Assembly: GCF_001263415.1 (NCBI RefSeq)
Contig: NZ_LGTE01000001.1
Location: 62,001 to 126,000 of the forward strand
Source: Thermincola ferriacetica
GTDB taxonomy: Bacteria > Bacillota > Thermincolia > Thermincolales > Thermincolaceae
DNA length: 64,000 bases
Direction: 5' to 3'
The first letter of the stretch is position 1; each line of letters begins with the position of its first letter. Positions 26,388 to 35,061 of the stretch are shown here, piece by piece. Both the position numbers and the translations under genes were made by a program. The notes beneath the pieces were generated by a model that worked only from the letters and a program-made list of their open reading frames with translations, did not search any database and was not told the DNA's origin.

Positions 26388-27359
26388 ATGAAGCAGCAAA
26401 TTTTGAAATGGGTTGGAGCAATAGTCATCTTAGCAACTGTGGGGACCTATTGGGGCTTGAAACAGGTCCAGGGTTATTTCCTGCAGGCGGATTTGAAATT
26501 TGTCAGACATGGGATGGTAACAGCACAGAGAATTAATACGGTGAATTTGGATTTGGAGCGGCCTATGGGAGTTGCCGCAAAAGGTGATTTATTGGCTGTA
26601 GCCGATGCAGGAAAACAAAAGGTTATAATTTTAAATACGAAAAATAAAAAAAGGACTGAAATAATTCAGGCCGGGGACCTTGGCAGGTTTTCTTACCCTG
26701 TGGACCTGGTTTTTGGCCCAAAGGGATTATTATATGTAGCCGACCTGTATAAAGGCCGGGTATTTGCTTTTGATCTCAACGGAAAATTACACAAAATATA
26801 TCCTTCAACTGCTCCTGGGGAAGAGGTTACTGCCATCAGCCCGACTGCCATTGCCTTTGATAAAAAGGGCAATCTTTACGTAACTGATGTAGGCAGGCAG
26901 AGGGTAGCCGTTTTTGACCCTGCAGGCAGATTTCTTTTCAGCTTTGGTCAAGAAGGCACAGGGAAAGGAGAATTTCTTTTCCCGAACGGTATTGCGGTAG
27001 ATACTGCCGGTAATAAAGTTTATGTTGCCGATACAAATAATTTACGCATCCAGGTATTTAACGAAAAAGGGAAATTTGAAACGGTTTTCCCGATGCCGCA
27101 AGGTATCCGCCTTTCTGCTCCCAGGGGGCTGACCATAACCGGGAAAAAGGAATTATTGTTTGTTGATGCCTTGGCTAACCAAATATACTTTATTAATCTT
27201 AAAAGCAGAACAACCAACGTGGTTGAATTAAGTGCAGGGATGGCATTTCCCAACGATATTACAGGGAATGGACGGAAATTCTTCGTAGCTGACCGGGGAA
27301 ACAAAAGGTTGATATCCTTTACCATTAACTCTGGTGAGGTGAAAAAACATGAAGAGTAA
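26388..27359 (+). CDS. Membrane-anchored NHL-repeat beta-propeller protein (second)
   Basis: 323 residues with an N-terminal membrane helix (~residues 7-27) and six NHL-like blades (for example LYVADLYKGRVFAFDLNGKLH, VYVADTNNLRIQVFNEKGKFE, FFVADRGNKRLISF). Same architecture as the protein encoded at 10156. Its end overlaps the start of the downstream cytochrome gene by 11 bases, so translation of the two is coupled. Role inferred as scaffold or docking protein for the co-encoded cytochrome; no active-site residues are visible. Confidence 0.88.
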   Translation: MKQQILKWVGAIVILATVGTYWGLKQVQGYFLQADLKFVRHGMVTAQRINTVNLDLERPMGVAAKGDLLAVADAGKQKVIILNTKNKKRTEIIQAGDLGRFSYPVDLVFGPKGLLYVADLYKGRVFAFDLNGKLHKIYPSTAPGEEVTAISPTAIAFDKKGNLYVTDVGRQRVAVFDPAGRFLFSFGQEGTGKGEFLFPNGIAVDTAGNKVYVADTNNLRIQVFNEKGKFETVFPMPQGIRLSAPRGLTITGKKELLFVDALANQIYFINLKSRTTNVVELSAGMAFPNDITGNGRKFFVADRGNKRLISFTINSGEVKKHEE

Positions 27360-29238
27360 AAGACTTGGCCTAACCGGATTACTGATTGCGGTGGTAACCG
27401 GTTCGTTTGGTTTTTTTACAGTTTCTTCCGCCTGGGCCGCGCCCAGTGCCCCTGTATACGTCTATGCAAAAGGAATCAGTAGCTCAGAAATAGGCATTAA
27501 CTGGACATATGTATCTGGGGCACAGGGTTATTATATTTACCGTAGCACCACGGAAACGGGTGCTTACGAGAAAATTGGCCAGACTACGGGGGCCGATGCA
27601 ACCTATTATGTGGATAAGGACGCTGATTATAACACTCCAGGTATCCAGCCAATAGGGGCTTCTACCGAGTATTTTTATAAAGTGGCTGCCTACGACGGTA
27701 CCGGCCAGTCGGCCTTAAGCGGTGTGCAGGTCTTTACTTATACCAATCAGAACGGCCAGAGTATCCGCGAGGTCCTTTCCAGAGGAAAGACTTTGCCCGC
27801 CCAGCCTCCCGGGGGGGTTACCATAACCGATAACCATGACGGAACAGTTAAAATTTCCTGGAATGCATCTGCAGAGCCCAATGTCAGAGGGTACAATATT
27901 TACCGCGCCGACAGCAGTGGGGGAACCTTTGTAAAACTTAACAGCGGCCTGGTAACTGCTACAGATTATACTGATAATGTTTCATTCTTCAGGGACTATT
28001 ATTATACAGTAGCGGCTATTGATGATAAGGACCAGGAAGGAATCAGGTCAGCGGAAATTTGGATTAAACCCCAGGCTAATCCGGTTGCGAATGTTCCGCA
28101 CGTCAAATTTCAGCAGGATGCCAAGGAATGCGCCTATTGTCACGATTCCCATTCGGCATCAGGACAGGATTTATTGACTAAGGTTTCCGAGGCGGAAGTA
28201 TGTTTTGTCTGCCATGATGGTACCGGTAGCAAAAATGCCATCAATCAGGAGTTTAATGGGAACTATCCTTCCAAACACCCTGTGGGGCAAAACGGTTTGT
28301 CCTGTGCAAGCTGCCACGATGCGCACCTGGATTCAAAAGCTGTTGATTTAAGCGGAAACAGGCTGTATCCTGCTATATTGCGCCCCGTTTCGATAAACGG
28401 AAATATGGTTTACAAGGGTAACGAACAGTGTTATAAATGCCATGGTACCGGTTCGACTTTAAAAGGCGGCGATCATAAGGCTTCCTTTGAATCCAGTGTG
28501 CACAATTTAAATATGGCCAATCCGCCGTCAGGCACCGAAATAAAATGCATATCCTGCCATGAACCCCATGGCGCGGCAAATGCAAACTTAAAAAATTACA
28601 GAGATGAAAACTTCTGTTTAGCTTGTCATAGTTCCAATCAGGCTTCTGCGGCGCCTGATATATACAAAAAATTTACTGCAGGGAATGATAGTTACACCAG
28701 GCATGATGTGTTGGGGACTGACCGGCAAAAATCAGGAGCAAGTTTAGGTTGTATAAACTGCCACAACCCACATAATGTGACTGCGGAAAGAAAAGTAACC
28801 GACCCGGACAACCCTTCACCGAGCAGTCTCTGGACAGGCTCCAGGAATGATTTCTGTTTAAAATGTCACGACGGTACCTTTCCAACGGATACCCAGACAC
28901 AGCCATATGCGCCGGGTGTCGGTTCGGGTACAAGGACTTTAATCAATATTAAAAACTACAGCAATTACCATTCCCGGTTTGATTGTGTTGTCTGTCATGA
29001 TCCGCATGGTAGCATAAACAGCTACAGTTTAAAGACCGAAACCACTTCCAATACCGGAGTAAATAAGATTGGCCTGCTAACTTATAGTTGGATCTATCAA
29101 AATAACGGCCAGCCGGCTCTAGGGGTGGACGCAAGATTCTTCTGCAACAGTTGTCATGGACCCTCAAACGGCCATATTAACAGCCAGAGTTTCCCGACGA
29201 ATTGTTTCAGGTGTCACAGGCACGATGGTAAATTCTAG
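27349..29238 (+). CDS. Secreted 11-haem cytochrome with two N-terminal fibronectin-III domains
   Basis: 629 residues. A signal peptide (~residues 1-30, ending SSAWA) is followed by two complete FN3-like domains at ~32-135 and ~150-245 (motifs INWTYVSGAQGYYIYRSTT and ISWNASAEPNVRGYNIYRA). Eleven CXXCH motifs of the doubled-CXXCH type follow, several ending D/E/N-PH. FN3 domains are common spacers or polysaccharide/protein contacts in surface proteins. Translationally coupled to the preceding NHL gene. The FN3 domains here are intact, which contrasts with the split FN3 in the giant cytochrome. Confidence 0.92.
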   Translation: MKSKRLGLTGLLIAVVTGSFGFFTVSSAWAAPSAPVYVYAKGISSSEIGINWTYVSGAQGYYIYRSTTETGAYEKIGQTTGADATYYVDKDADYNTPGIQPIGASTEYFYKVAAYDGTGQSALSGVQVFTYTNQNGQSIREVLSRGKTLPAQPPGGVTITDNHDGTVKISWNASAEPNVRGYNIYRADSSGGTFVKLNSGLVTATDYTDNVSFFRDYYYTVAAIDDKDQEGIRSAEIWIKPQANPVANVPHVKFQQDAKECAYCHDSHSASGQDLLTKVSEAEVCFVCHDGTGSKNAINQEFNGNYPSKHPVGQNGLSCASCHDAHLDSKAVDLSGNRLYPAILRPVSINGNMVYKGNEQCYKCHGTGSTLKGGDHKASFESSVHNLNMANPPSGTEIKCISCHEPHGAANANLKNYRDENFCLACHSSNQASAAPDIYKKFTAGNDSYTRHDVLGTDRQKSGASLGCINCHNPHNVTAERKVTDPDNPSPSSLWTGSRNDFCLKCHDGTFPTDTQTQPYAPGVGSGTRTLINIKNYSNYHSRFDCVVCHDPHGSINSYSLKTETTSNTGVNKIGLLTYSWIYQNNGQPALGVDARFFCNSCHGPSNGHINSQSFPTNCFRCHRHDGKF

Positions 29239-29290
29239 ATTACTTTGATAAGATATACCGGAGGATGTTGAATACAAGTAGAGTGTGTGG

Positions 29291-29347
29291 AACAGGTCAA
29301 ATGCTATATCCCGTTATAAATGGTTGCATTTGGCCTGTTTTCCTTTT
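29291..29347 (+). terminator. Terminator after the 11-haem gene
   Basis: AACAGG-CAAATGC (29291-29304) pairs with GCATTTGG-CCTGTT (29325-29339), followed by TTCCTTTT. The rest of the 355-base gap to 29594 is AT-rich. It contains an SD-like AAAAAGGAGGAATAATCCC (~29490) that precedes no usable start codon. Confidence 0.75.
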
Positions 29348-29593
29348 GTATTTTTTGCATAATGAATTTCTAATAGCGGGGAATAGTAAAATTATTAAAA
29401 TGCCTGCAATTTGCACCAAAAATGACACACATTTGCCATAATTTTATGCTACACTTTAGTTGGATAAAAAAGGGGACAAAACCCGTTAAAAAGGAGGAAT
29501 AATCCCATTTATATAGAATAAATTACAAGTTAGTCCGTTTCATAACACCATTATATTACATGTAATTAAATGGAATACAGGAAGGGTGATAGT

Positions 29594-30955
29594 GTGGGAA
29601 AAAAGAAACAAAATGCGGAACCGACGGAAGAAGAACTTATACCCAAAGACGAGGGTGGAGGCATAGTTAATGCTGTTTGGCGCTTTTTCAGTTCTATGAA
29701 ACTGGGGATTTTCCTGCTGATTATCATCGCTGTTGTTTCTATAGTAGGGACCCTGATGAGGCCCGATCCCAATACAGGTGAATATATGTATTACCGGACC
29801 GTGTGGTTCAGGTTTTTGTTGTTTATGCTGACGATGAACCTGTTTATATGCAGCGTAGCCAGGTTCAAGGGTCTTCTTAAGGCCATGGAGCCTCCAAAAA
29901 CTGATTTTAACGAAGGATTTGTCAAGAAACTGAAATACGCCGCTACGGCAAAAATCAAATCAACTGCTTCCGGTGCAGAAAACACACTGGAAAATGCGCT
30001 GAAAGGTCATGGTTACCGGGTAAACAGTAAACGGGTTGACGAAAAGGTTTTTATAGCTGCCGATAAAGGGCGTTTCGGGGTATGGGGCTCCTTTATCAGC
30101 CATATAGCTTTTATCGTTATCGTCATAGGCGCCATTATCGGGAACCTCTACGGGTTTAACGGGTTTATCAATGCCTTGGAAGGAGAAACCTTTAACCTGG
30201 GTGATGTACAGGGTATTAAAAACGTAGACCCCAGCGATTATTTCGACGTTAGGGTGGACGATTTCCGGGTTGAAATGCGACCCAACGGTATGCCCAAGGA
30301 TTATTTCAGTGACCTGACAGTGATCGATAACGGCGAAGAGGTTCTGAAAAAAACCATTGAAGTCAATGACCCGTTGAAATACAAGGGAATTGTCTTTTAC
30401 CAATCCAGTTACGGACAAGTTACCGATATCAGCGGAACTTTTAAGACTAAATCGGGTGAGACCCAGGAGATATCCACCTATGAAGGCGGAGTAGTGGCTT
30501 TGCCCGGAACAGGGTTAAGCCTTAAGGTGGCCAAATTTATTCCTGATTACGATCCTCAGTATGGTACTGAGTCCAAGTCCCCAAATCCAAATAACCCGGC
30601 TGTAGTATATGCTGTTACCCAGGGACAACAGACTATCGCCATGGATGTGGCAAAATTAAATACTCCCGTGGAGGTAGCCGGTGGCACCCTGGAATTCACT
30701 AAGTTTGCCGCCAGGGAATATACCGGACTGCAGGTTAAAAAGGACCCCGGAGTACCTGTTGTTTGGCTGGGATGCGGTCTCCTGGTATTTGGGGTAACTT
30801 TATCCTTTGTTATTCAGCATCGCAAGATTTGGGCTGTTATCTCTGACGAAGCCGGAAAGGCTATAGTAGATATTGGCGGTATGACTCTGAAAAACAAACT
30901 GGCTTTCGAACGAGAGTTCAACCGGATTGTAGAAACTATTAAGGAAAATAAATAA
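29594..30955 (+). CDS. resB: Cytochrome c biogenesis protein ResB/CcsB (second copy)
   Basis: 453 residues with the ResB plan: membrane helices near residues 38-56, 77-93 and 160-180, a large extracytoplasmic domain and a last helix near 393-412, followed by a ~40-residue cytoplasmic tail. The N-terminus is hydrophilic and acidic. GTG 29594 is preferred because GGAAGGGTGAT precedes it; the upstream ATG 29570 has no ribosome site. Followed after 13 bases by the second ccsA. It carries the classical ResB1 motif SSMKLGIFLLIIIA near helix 1. Confidence 0.93.
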   Translation: MGKKKQNAEPTEEELIPKDEGGGIVNAVWRFFSSMKLGIFLLIIIAVVSIVGTLMRPDPNTGEYMYYRTVWFRFLLFMLTMNLFICSVARFKGLLKAMEPPKTDFNEGFVKKLKYAATAKIKSTASGAENTLENALKGHGYRVNSKRVDEKVFIAADKGRFGVWGSFISHIAFIVIVIGAIIGNLYGFNGFINALEGETFNLGDVQGIKNVDPSDYFDVRVDDFRVEMRPNGMPKDYFSDLTVIDNGEEVLKKTIEVNDPLKYKGIVFYQSSYGQVTDISGTFKTKSGETQEISTYEGGVVALPGTGLSLKVAKFIPDYDPQYGTESKSPNPNNPAVVYAVTQGQQTIAMDVAKLNTPVEVAGGTLEFTKFAAREYTGLQVKKDPGVPVVWLGCGLLVFGVTLSFVIQHRKIWAVISDEAGKAIVDIGGMTLKNKLAFEREFNRIVETIKENK

Positions 30956-30968
30956 GGGGGGAGCAACA

Positions 30969-31829
30969 GTGGATTTTACACAATTGGAACAAATAGAAAA
31001 TGTCTTGTTTTATGTAACCTTCGGCGCTTATTTGGTGGCATCTGTTTTGTATATTGCTTACCTGATTAACAAAAGCGAACCCGTAGGTAAAGGAGCAACT
31101 GTTGTTACAGTTATCGGATTTATAGCTAATTCGGCAGCACTGGTGATCCGGACAATTGTGTCAGGCCATGCCCCCTTTGCAAATGGGTACGAATTCCTGA
31201 TGTCATTCTCCTGGGGAATCGTTATTGCTTACCTTTTTGCCGAATTCAAATATAAGTTAAAGGTTATCGGTTCTTTTACACTGCCTGTGGCCTGGCTCCT
31301 GCTGGCCTATGTAATGATGATTATGCCCGCAGACCAAAGAGCGCCCGGGGACCTATTCCCTGCTCTACAGAGTAATTGGTTGACCTTCCATGTTGTAACC
31401 GCTATGTTTTCCTATGGCGCTTTTGCAGTTTCCTTTGGTATCGGTGTAATGTACCTGATTAAAGAAAACCTTGAAAAATCAAATTCCAAAGGGTTATTAA
31501 ATGAAAGGCTGCCTAAGGCTGAAATGTTGGATGAATTAAGCTACCGTTTTGTAGCTTTTGGGTTCCCGTTATTATCCCTGGTTATAATTACCGGCGCCAT
31601 ATGGGCCGAATTTGCCTGGGGAAGATATTGGAGTTGGGACCCTAAGGAAACCTGGTCGCTGATTACCTGGCTGGTTTACGCCGCTTACCTGCATGCCCGC
31701 TTTACCTATGGTTGGAAAGGCAGGAGGGCTGCTCTTATGGCGGTAATCGGATTTGTCGCCGTTCTATTCACCTTCTTTGGCGTAAACTATTTCTTGCCCG
31801 GTCTGCATAGCTACGCGTTAATTTTCTAA
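30969..31829 (+). CDS. ccsA: Cytochrome c biogenesis protein CcsA/ResC (second copy)
   Basis: 286 residues with about eight membrane helices and the haem-binding WWD motif within GRYWSWDPKETWSLITWLVYAAYLH, which is closer to the textbook CcsA signature than the first copy. GTG 30969 follows GGGGGGAG. Forms a pair with the preceding resB, followed by a strong terminator. With the first pair, the window holds two complete System II ligation systems, about 7 kb apart. Confidence 0.94.
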   Translation: MDFTQLEQIENVLFYVTFGAYLVASVLYIAYLINKSEPVGKGATVVTVIGFIANSAALVIRTIVSGHAPFANGYEFLMSFSWGIVIAYLFAEFKYKLKVIGSFTLPVAWLLLAYVMMIMPADQRAPGDLFPALQSNWLTFHVVTAMFSYGAFAVSFGIGVMYLIKENLEKSNSKGLLNERLPKAEMLDELSYRFVAFGFPLLSLVIITGAIWAEFAWGRYWSWDPKETWSLITWLVYAAYLHARFTYGWKGRRAALMAVIGFVAVLFTFFGVNYFLPGLHSYALIF

Positions 31830-31834
31830 ACCCG

Positions 31835-31870
31835 AAGTCATGACCGGCCTGGTCATGACTTTCGTCTCTG
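31835..31870 (+). terminator. Terminator after the second ResB/CcsA pair
   Basis: AAGTCATGACC 31835-31845 pairs perfectly with GGTCATGACTT 31851-31861, followed by a T/C-rich stretch. Confidence 0.85.
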
Positions 31871-31946
31871 TTTTCCAGGCATTGGTATTGACGTGAAAAA
31901 CTTAGAATTCTTTCGTTTTGCTTGTTTTCTTGGAAAACATTTACCC

Positions 31947-31975
31947 TTGGTCGAGTAATTTTTTTAAGTTATAAT
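31947..31975 (+). promoter_or_regulatory. Probable promoter of the haem operon
   Basis: A perfect -10 box TATAAT at 31970-31975 lies 17 bases after TTGGTC (31947-31952), a weak -35. The predicted start point is ~31982. The first gene begins at 32084, so the leader is about 100 bases. Confidence 0.6.
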
Positions 31976-31981
31976 TTGTAC

Positions 31982-32065
31982 AAGGGTCGAAAGCAAAAAA
32001 GCAGGTAAAGGTGATTGTTTGTGGAATGCTGGAAGAAAAGACCCTTTTTTGTTGTAAAAAACTAA
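31982..32065 (+). promoter_or_regulatory. Possible attenuator with leader peptide before the haem operon
   Basis: AAGGGTC 31982-31988 can pair with GACCCTT 32040-32046, which runs into TTTTTT (32045-32050). That forms a terminator-like structure with a large loop. In the loop, AAAGGTGAT (32007-32015) precedes GTG 32021, which opens a 14-codon frame (ECWKKRPFFVVKN after the start) ending TAA 32063-32065 and spanning the 3' arm. A translating ribosome would disrupt the hairpin. The stem is only 7 bp with a ~50-base loop, so this is tentative. Confidence 0.4.
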
Positions 32066-32083
32066 ATTAGGGGAAGGGTTGCA

Positions 32084-32731
32084 ATGTATAACTTCTATCC
32101 CATTTATCTGAATCTGAGGAACAAAAAATGCCTTGTGGTAGGTGGAGGAAAGGTAGCCGAAAGAAAGGTTCGCTCTTTACTTGAGTGCGGGGCCAGGGTT
32201 TATGTAGTCAGCCCGGAGGTAACCCCTGCTTTGGAACAGTTGGCCTGGGAGGGGGCAATTACTTTTGTCCGGAGGACTTATACCACTACCGATTTGGAAG
32301 GCTCTTTCCTTGTTGTTGGAGCTACGGATGACGAAAAAACCAATCAGAGGATAGCCGATGATTGTTTTGAACGAAATATGCTGGTGAACATTGTGGACGA
32401 CCCACCGAAATGCAATTTTATTGTTCCGGCTGTTGTCCGTCAGGGCGCTTTGTCTATTAGTATTTCCACCGATGGGAATAGTCCTGTGTTGGCAAGAAAA
32501 ATAAAGGAAAAGCTGAAACGGGAGTATGGTCCCGAGTATGCGAAATTTCTGGAGATCATGGGTGATTTGCGCCGGAAAATCATCAGTTCCGTGCCGGATG
32601 AATCGGTGCGACGTCAAATGTTTGAAGACCTTGTTAATTCAGATATTATTAACTTGATTAAAGAGGGAAATGAAGAAAAGATAAAGGAGCGGATTAACCA
32701 TGTACTTAATCGTGGTAGGACTCAATCATAA
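32084..32731 (+). CDS. Precorrin-2 dehydrogenase / sirohydrochlorin ferrochelatase (Met8/CysG N-domain type)
   Basis: Converts precorrin-2 to sirohydrochlorin (NAD-dependent) and possibly inserts iron to give siroheme. 215 residues: a Rossmann start [14 protein letters not shown], then [16 protein letters not shown] and [16 protein letters not shown], all typical of Met8/YlnF/SirC proteins. First gene of the haem operon; its 3' end overlaps hemA by 32 bases. Whether it is also the ferrochelatase cannot be decided from sequence; no separate SirB/CbiK is in the window. Confidence 0.93.
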   Translation: MYNFYPIYLNLRNKKCLVVGGGKVAERKVRSLLECGARVYVVSPEVTPALEQLAWEGAITFVRRTYTTTDLEGSFLVVGATDDEKTNQRIADDCFERNMLVNIVDDPPKCNFIVPAVVRQGALSISISTDGNSPVLARKIKEKLKREYGPEYAKFLEIMGDLRRKIISSVPDESVRRQMFEDLVNSDIINLIKEGNEEKIKERINHVLNRGRTQS

Positions 32732-34076
32732 GACTGCTCCCGTCGAAATCAGAGAAAAACTCAGTTTTCCTGAACATTCTTTAGCAGAGGCTTTGGCAGA
32801 AGTCAAGAAAATTAAGGCAGTACGCGGCTGCGCCATCCTGTCTACCTGTAACAGGACAGAAGTATATGCCGCCGTATTGGATGTGGAACAGGGACTCAGA
32901 GGAATCAGGGAGTTCCTTGCCAAGCGTTGCCGTTTGTCCGCAAGTGAAATACAGAACTATCTGTATAATTATACCCTGTTTGATGTCATCAACCATTTGT
33001 TCCGTGTAGCTTCAGGATTGGATTCCATGATTCTCGGGGAAACCCAAATTCTTGGCCAGGTAAGACGGGCTTACGAGATAGCCTGTGAACTGGGAGCGAC
33101 AAACGGAGTATTGAATACCTTGTTCCTCAGGGCAATTACAGTGGGTAAAAGAGTACGGACAGAAACTGAGATTGACAGGAATGCCGTATCCATAAGTTAC
33201 GCTGCTGTGGAACTGGCCAAGCAGATATTCGAGGACGGCATTCAGGGTCGTTCTGTTTTAATTGTAGGCGCTGGTAAAATGAGTGAATTAACGGCCAAGC
33301 ACTTGGTGGCTAACGGTGTTTCAACGGTATTGGTATCGAACCGGTCCTACGACAGGGCTGTTTGTTTAGCCAAGGTATTTGGTGGAAAAGCTGTTAAGTT
33401 TGACGAACTGTTTACTTACATGGAAACTGCAGATATTGTCATTAGCGCTACAGCAGCCACTCATTGCATCATTAAACCCCAGGATATCGAAAATGTTATG
33501 AAGAAAAGAAACAACAAGAAGATGTTTATTATAGATATTGCCGTACCAAGGGATGTGGACCCTGCGGTCGGTTCTATTGAGGGCGTTTCCCTGTATGATA
33601 TCGACGATTTAAAGAATGTTGTGGACAGCAATCTGTCCCAACGCGAAAAAGAAGCCCGGAAAGCAGAAAAAATAATCAAAAACGAAATTGATGAATTCTG
33701 GAAATGGTTAAGCAGCCAGTTTGCCACTCCGACAATTGCCGCTTTGAAAAAACGGGGCGAGGAAATCAAGCAAAAAGAAATTACCAGGGCCTTTAACAGG
33801 TTGGGTAACCTGACGGACCGGGAAAAAAAGGTAATCAGTTCCATGGCTAACTCAATTGTTAATCAATTGCTCCACGACCCTGTTATTCAGCTCAAGCATT
33901 ACGCTCCTACCCATCAGGGACATTTATATACTGAAATTCTACAAAAACTGTTTAACCTTGATGTGCCGGGTCAAAAGATACTGGAGGGACAAACAGGGCA
34001 ACCGCAGTCTGGGGATCTGCAGGCAGAAAGGGCTGCTGCCGGCCATGGCCAAGCCGGACAATCTCATACAGGTTAG
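32700..34076 (+). CDS. hemA: Glutamyl-tRNA reductase
   Basis: First committed step of C5 tetrapyrrole synthesis: Glu-tRNA to glutamate-1-semialdehyde, NADPH dependent. The 458-residue protein contains [14 protein letters not shown], the catalytic Cys in [11 protein letters not shown] (Cys50), [16 protein letters not shown], the NADPH-fold motif [16 protein letters not shown] and a C-terminal dimerisation helix. ATG 32700 follows AAAGGAGCGG inside the preceding gene. The tail after ~430 is Gln/Gly-rich and not conserved. Confidence 0.97.
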   Translation: MYLIVVGLNHKTAPVEIREKLSFPEHSLAEALAEVKKIKAVRGCAILSTCNRTEVYAAVLDVEQGLRGIREFLAKRCRLSASEIQNYLYNYTLFDVINHLFRVASGLDSMILGETQILGQVRRAYEIACELGATNGVLNTLFLRAITVGKRVRTETEIDRNAVSISYAAVELAKQIFEDGIQGRSVLIVGAGKMSELTAKHLVANGVSTVLVSNRSYDRAVCLAKVFGGKAVKFDELFTYMETADIVISATAATHCIIKPQDIENVMKKRNNKKMFIIDIAVPRDVDPAVGSIEGVSLYDIDDLKNVVDSNLSQREKEARKAEKIIKNEIDEFWKWLSSQFATPTIAALKKRGEEIKQKEITRAFNRLGNLTDREKKVISSMANSIVNQLLHDPVIQLKHYAPTHQGHLYTEILQKLFNLDVPGQKILEGQTGQPQSGDLQAERAAAGHGQAGQSHTG

Positions 34077-34126
34077 TCCGGTGCGATGCATAAAGTTTAT
34101 CCAGATTAAGATATGGAGGATTGGAT

Positions 34127-35059
34127 ATGGCACGTGAAATTGTGGTAGGTACCAGGGACAGCGCCTTAGCCATGTGGCAGACCAACTGGGTTGTCGATAA
34201 CCTGCGGAAACTTAATCCGGACTATACTTTTAAAATAGTCAGCATGAAGACGCAGGGTGATAAAATCCTTGATGTGGCATTGGCCAAGATTGGCGATAAA
34301 GGCCTGTTTACCAAGGAACTTGAATTTGCCATGCTGAGGAATGAAATAGATTTGGCCGTACACAGTATGAAGGATTTGCCTACAGTACTGCCTGAAGGAC
34401 TTAAGATAGGGGCTATCTGTGAAAGACACGACCCAAGGGATGTTTTAGTCGCCCGGGACGGTATCCTTTTAAAAGACATGCCCCAGGGAGCCAGGATCGG
34501 TACCAGTAGTTTGCGTAGGACGGCTCAACTGCTGAAATACAGGCCTGACCTACAGATTATTTCTCTTAGAGGCAACCTGAATACTCGCATGGCCAAATTG
34601 GAGCGGGAGAATCTGGATGGTATTATTCTGGCTGCTGCCGGTATTGAAAGACTTGGTTGGGCTGACAGGATTACCCAGCGTATACCTTTTGAAGTATGTT
34701 TGCCTGCTGTCGGTCAGGGTTCCATAGGTATTGAAATCAGAGAAGGCGATGAAGAGGTATCCAGGATAGTTGACAAGTTAAATCATGGTCCGTCTGCCGC
34801 CGCAATAACGGCAGAAAGGGCAATGCTGAAAAAGCTGGAAGGTGGGTGCCAGATTCCCATCGGAGCGCTGGGCAGAGTGGAAGGAGACAGGCTGACTTTG
34901 GAAGGTGTGGTAGCCAGCCTGGACGGAAAAGAACTGCTTCGCTCCAGGGTGGAAGGACCTGCCTCGGAAGCAGCATCTCTGGGCGTTGCTCTTGCTGAAA
35001 AGCTTCTAGATATGGGAGCTTTAGAGATATTAAAATCTGTAAGACAGGAGTTTGAATAA
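34127..35059 (+). CDS. hemC: Porphobilinogen deaminase (hydroxymethylbilane synthase)
   Basis: Polymerises four porphobilinogens into hydroxymethylbilane. The 310-residue protein starts AREIVVGTRDSALAMWQ. It has the conserved HSMKDLP motif, IGTSSLRRTAQL, RGNLNTRMAKL, and the dipyrromethane-attachment Cys in EGGCQIPIGA. ATG 34127 follows TGGAGGA by six bases (TTG 34121 is rejected). The cobA-hemD gene starts 2 bases after its stop, so the two are coupled. Confidence 0.97.
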   Translation: MAREIVVGTRDSALAMWQTNWVVDNLRKLNPDYTFKIVSMKTQGDKILDVALAKIGDKGLFTKELEFAMLRNEIDLAVHSMKDLPTVLPEGLKIGAICERHDPRDVLVARDGILLKDMPQGARIGTSSLRRTAQLLKYRPDLQIISLRGNLNTRMAKLERENLDGIILAAAGIERLGWADRITQRIPFEVCLPAVGQGSIGIEIREGDEEVSRIVDKLNHGPSAAAITAERAMLKKLEGGCQIPIGALGRVEGDRLTLEGVVASLDGKELLRSRVEGPASEAASLGVALAEKLLDMGALEILKSVRQEFE

Positions 35060-35061
35060 AC

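Noticed and set aside
29480-29530. Small gene after the strong ribosome-like site AAAAAGGAGGAATAATCCC
   Set aside because: No ATG, GTG or TTG lies at a usable distance, and the frames close within a few codons.
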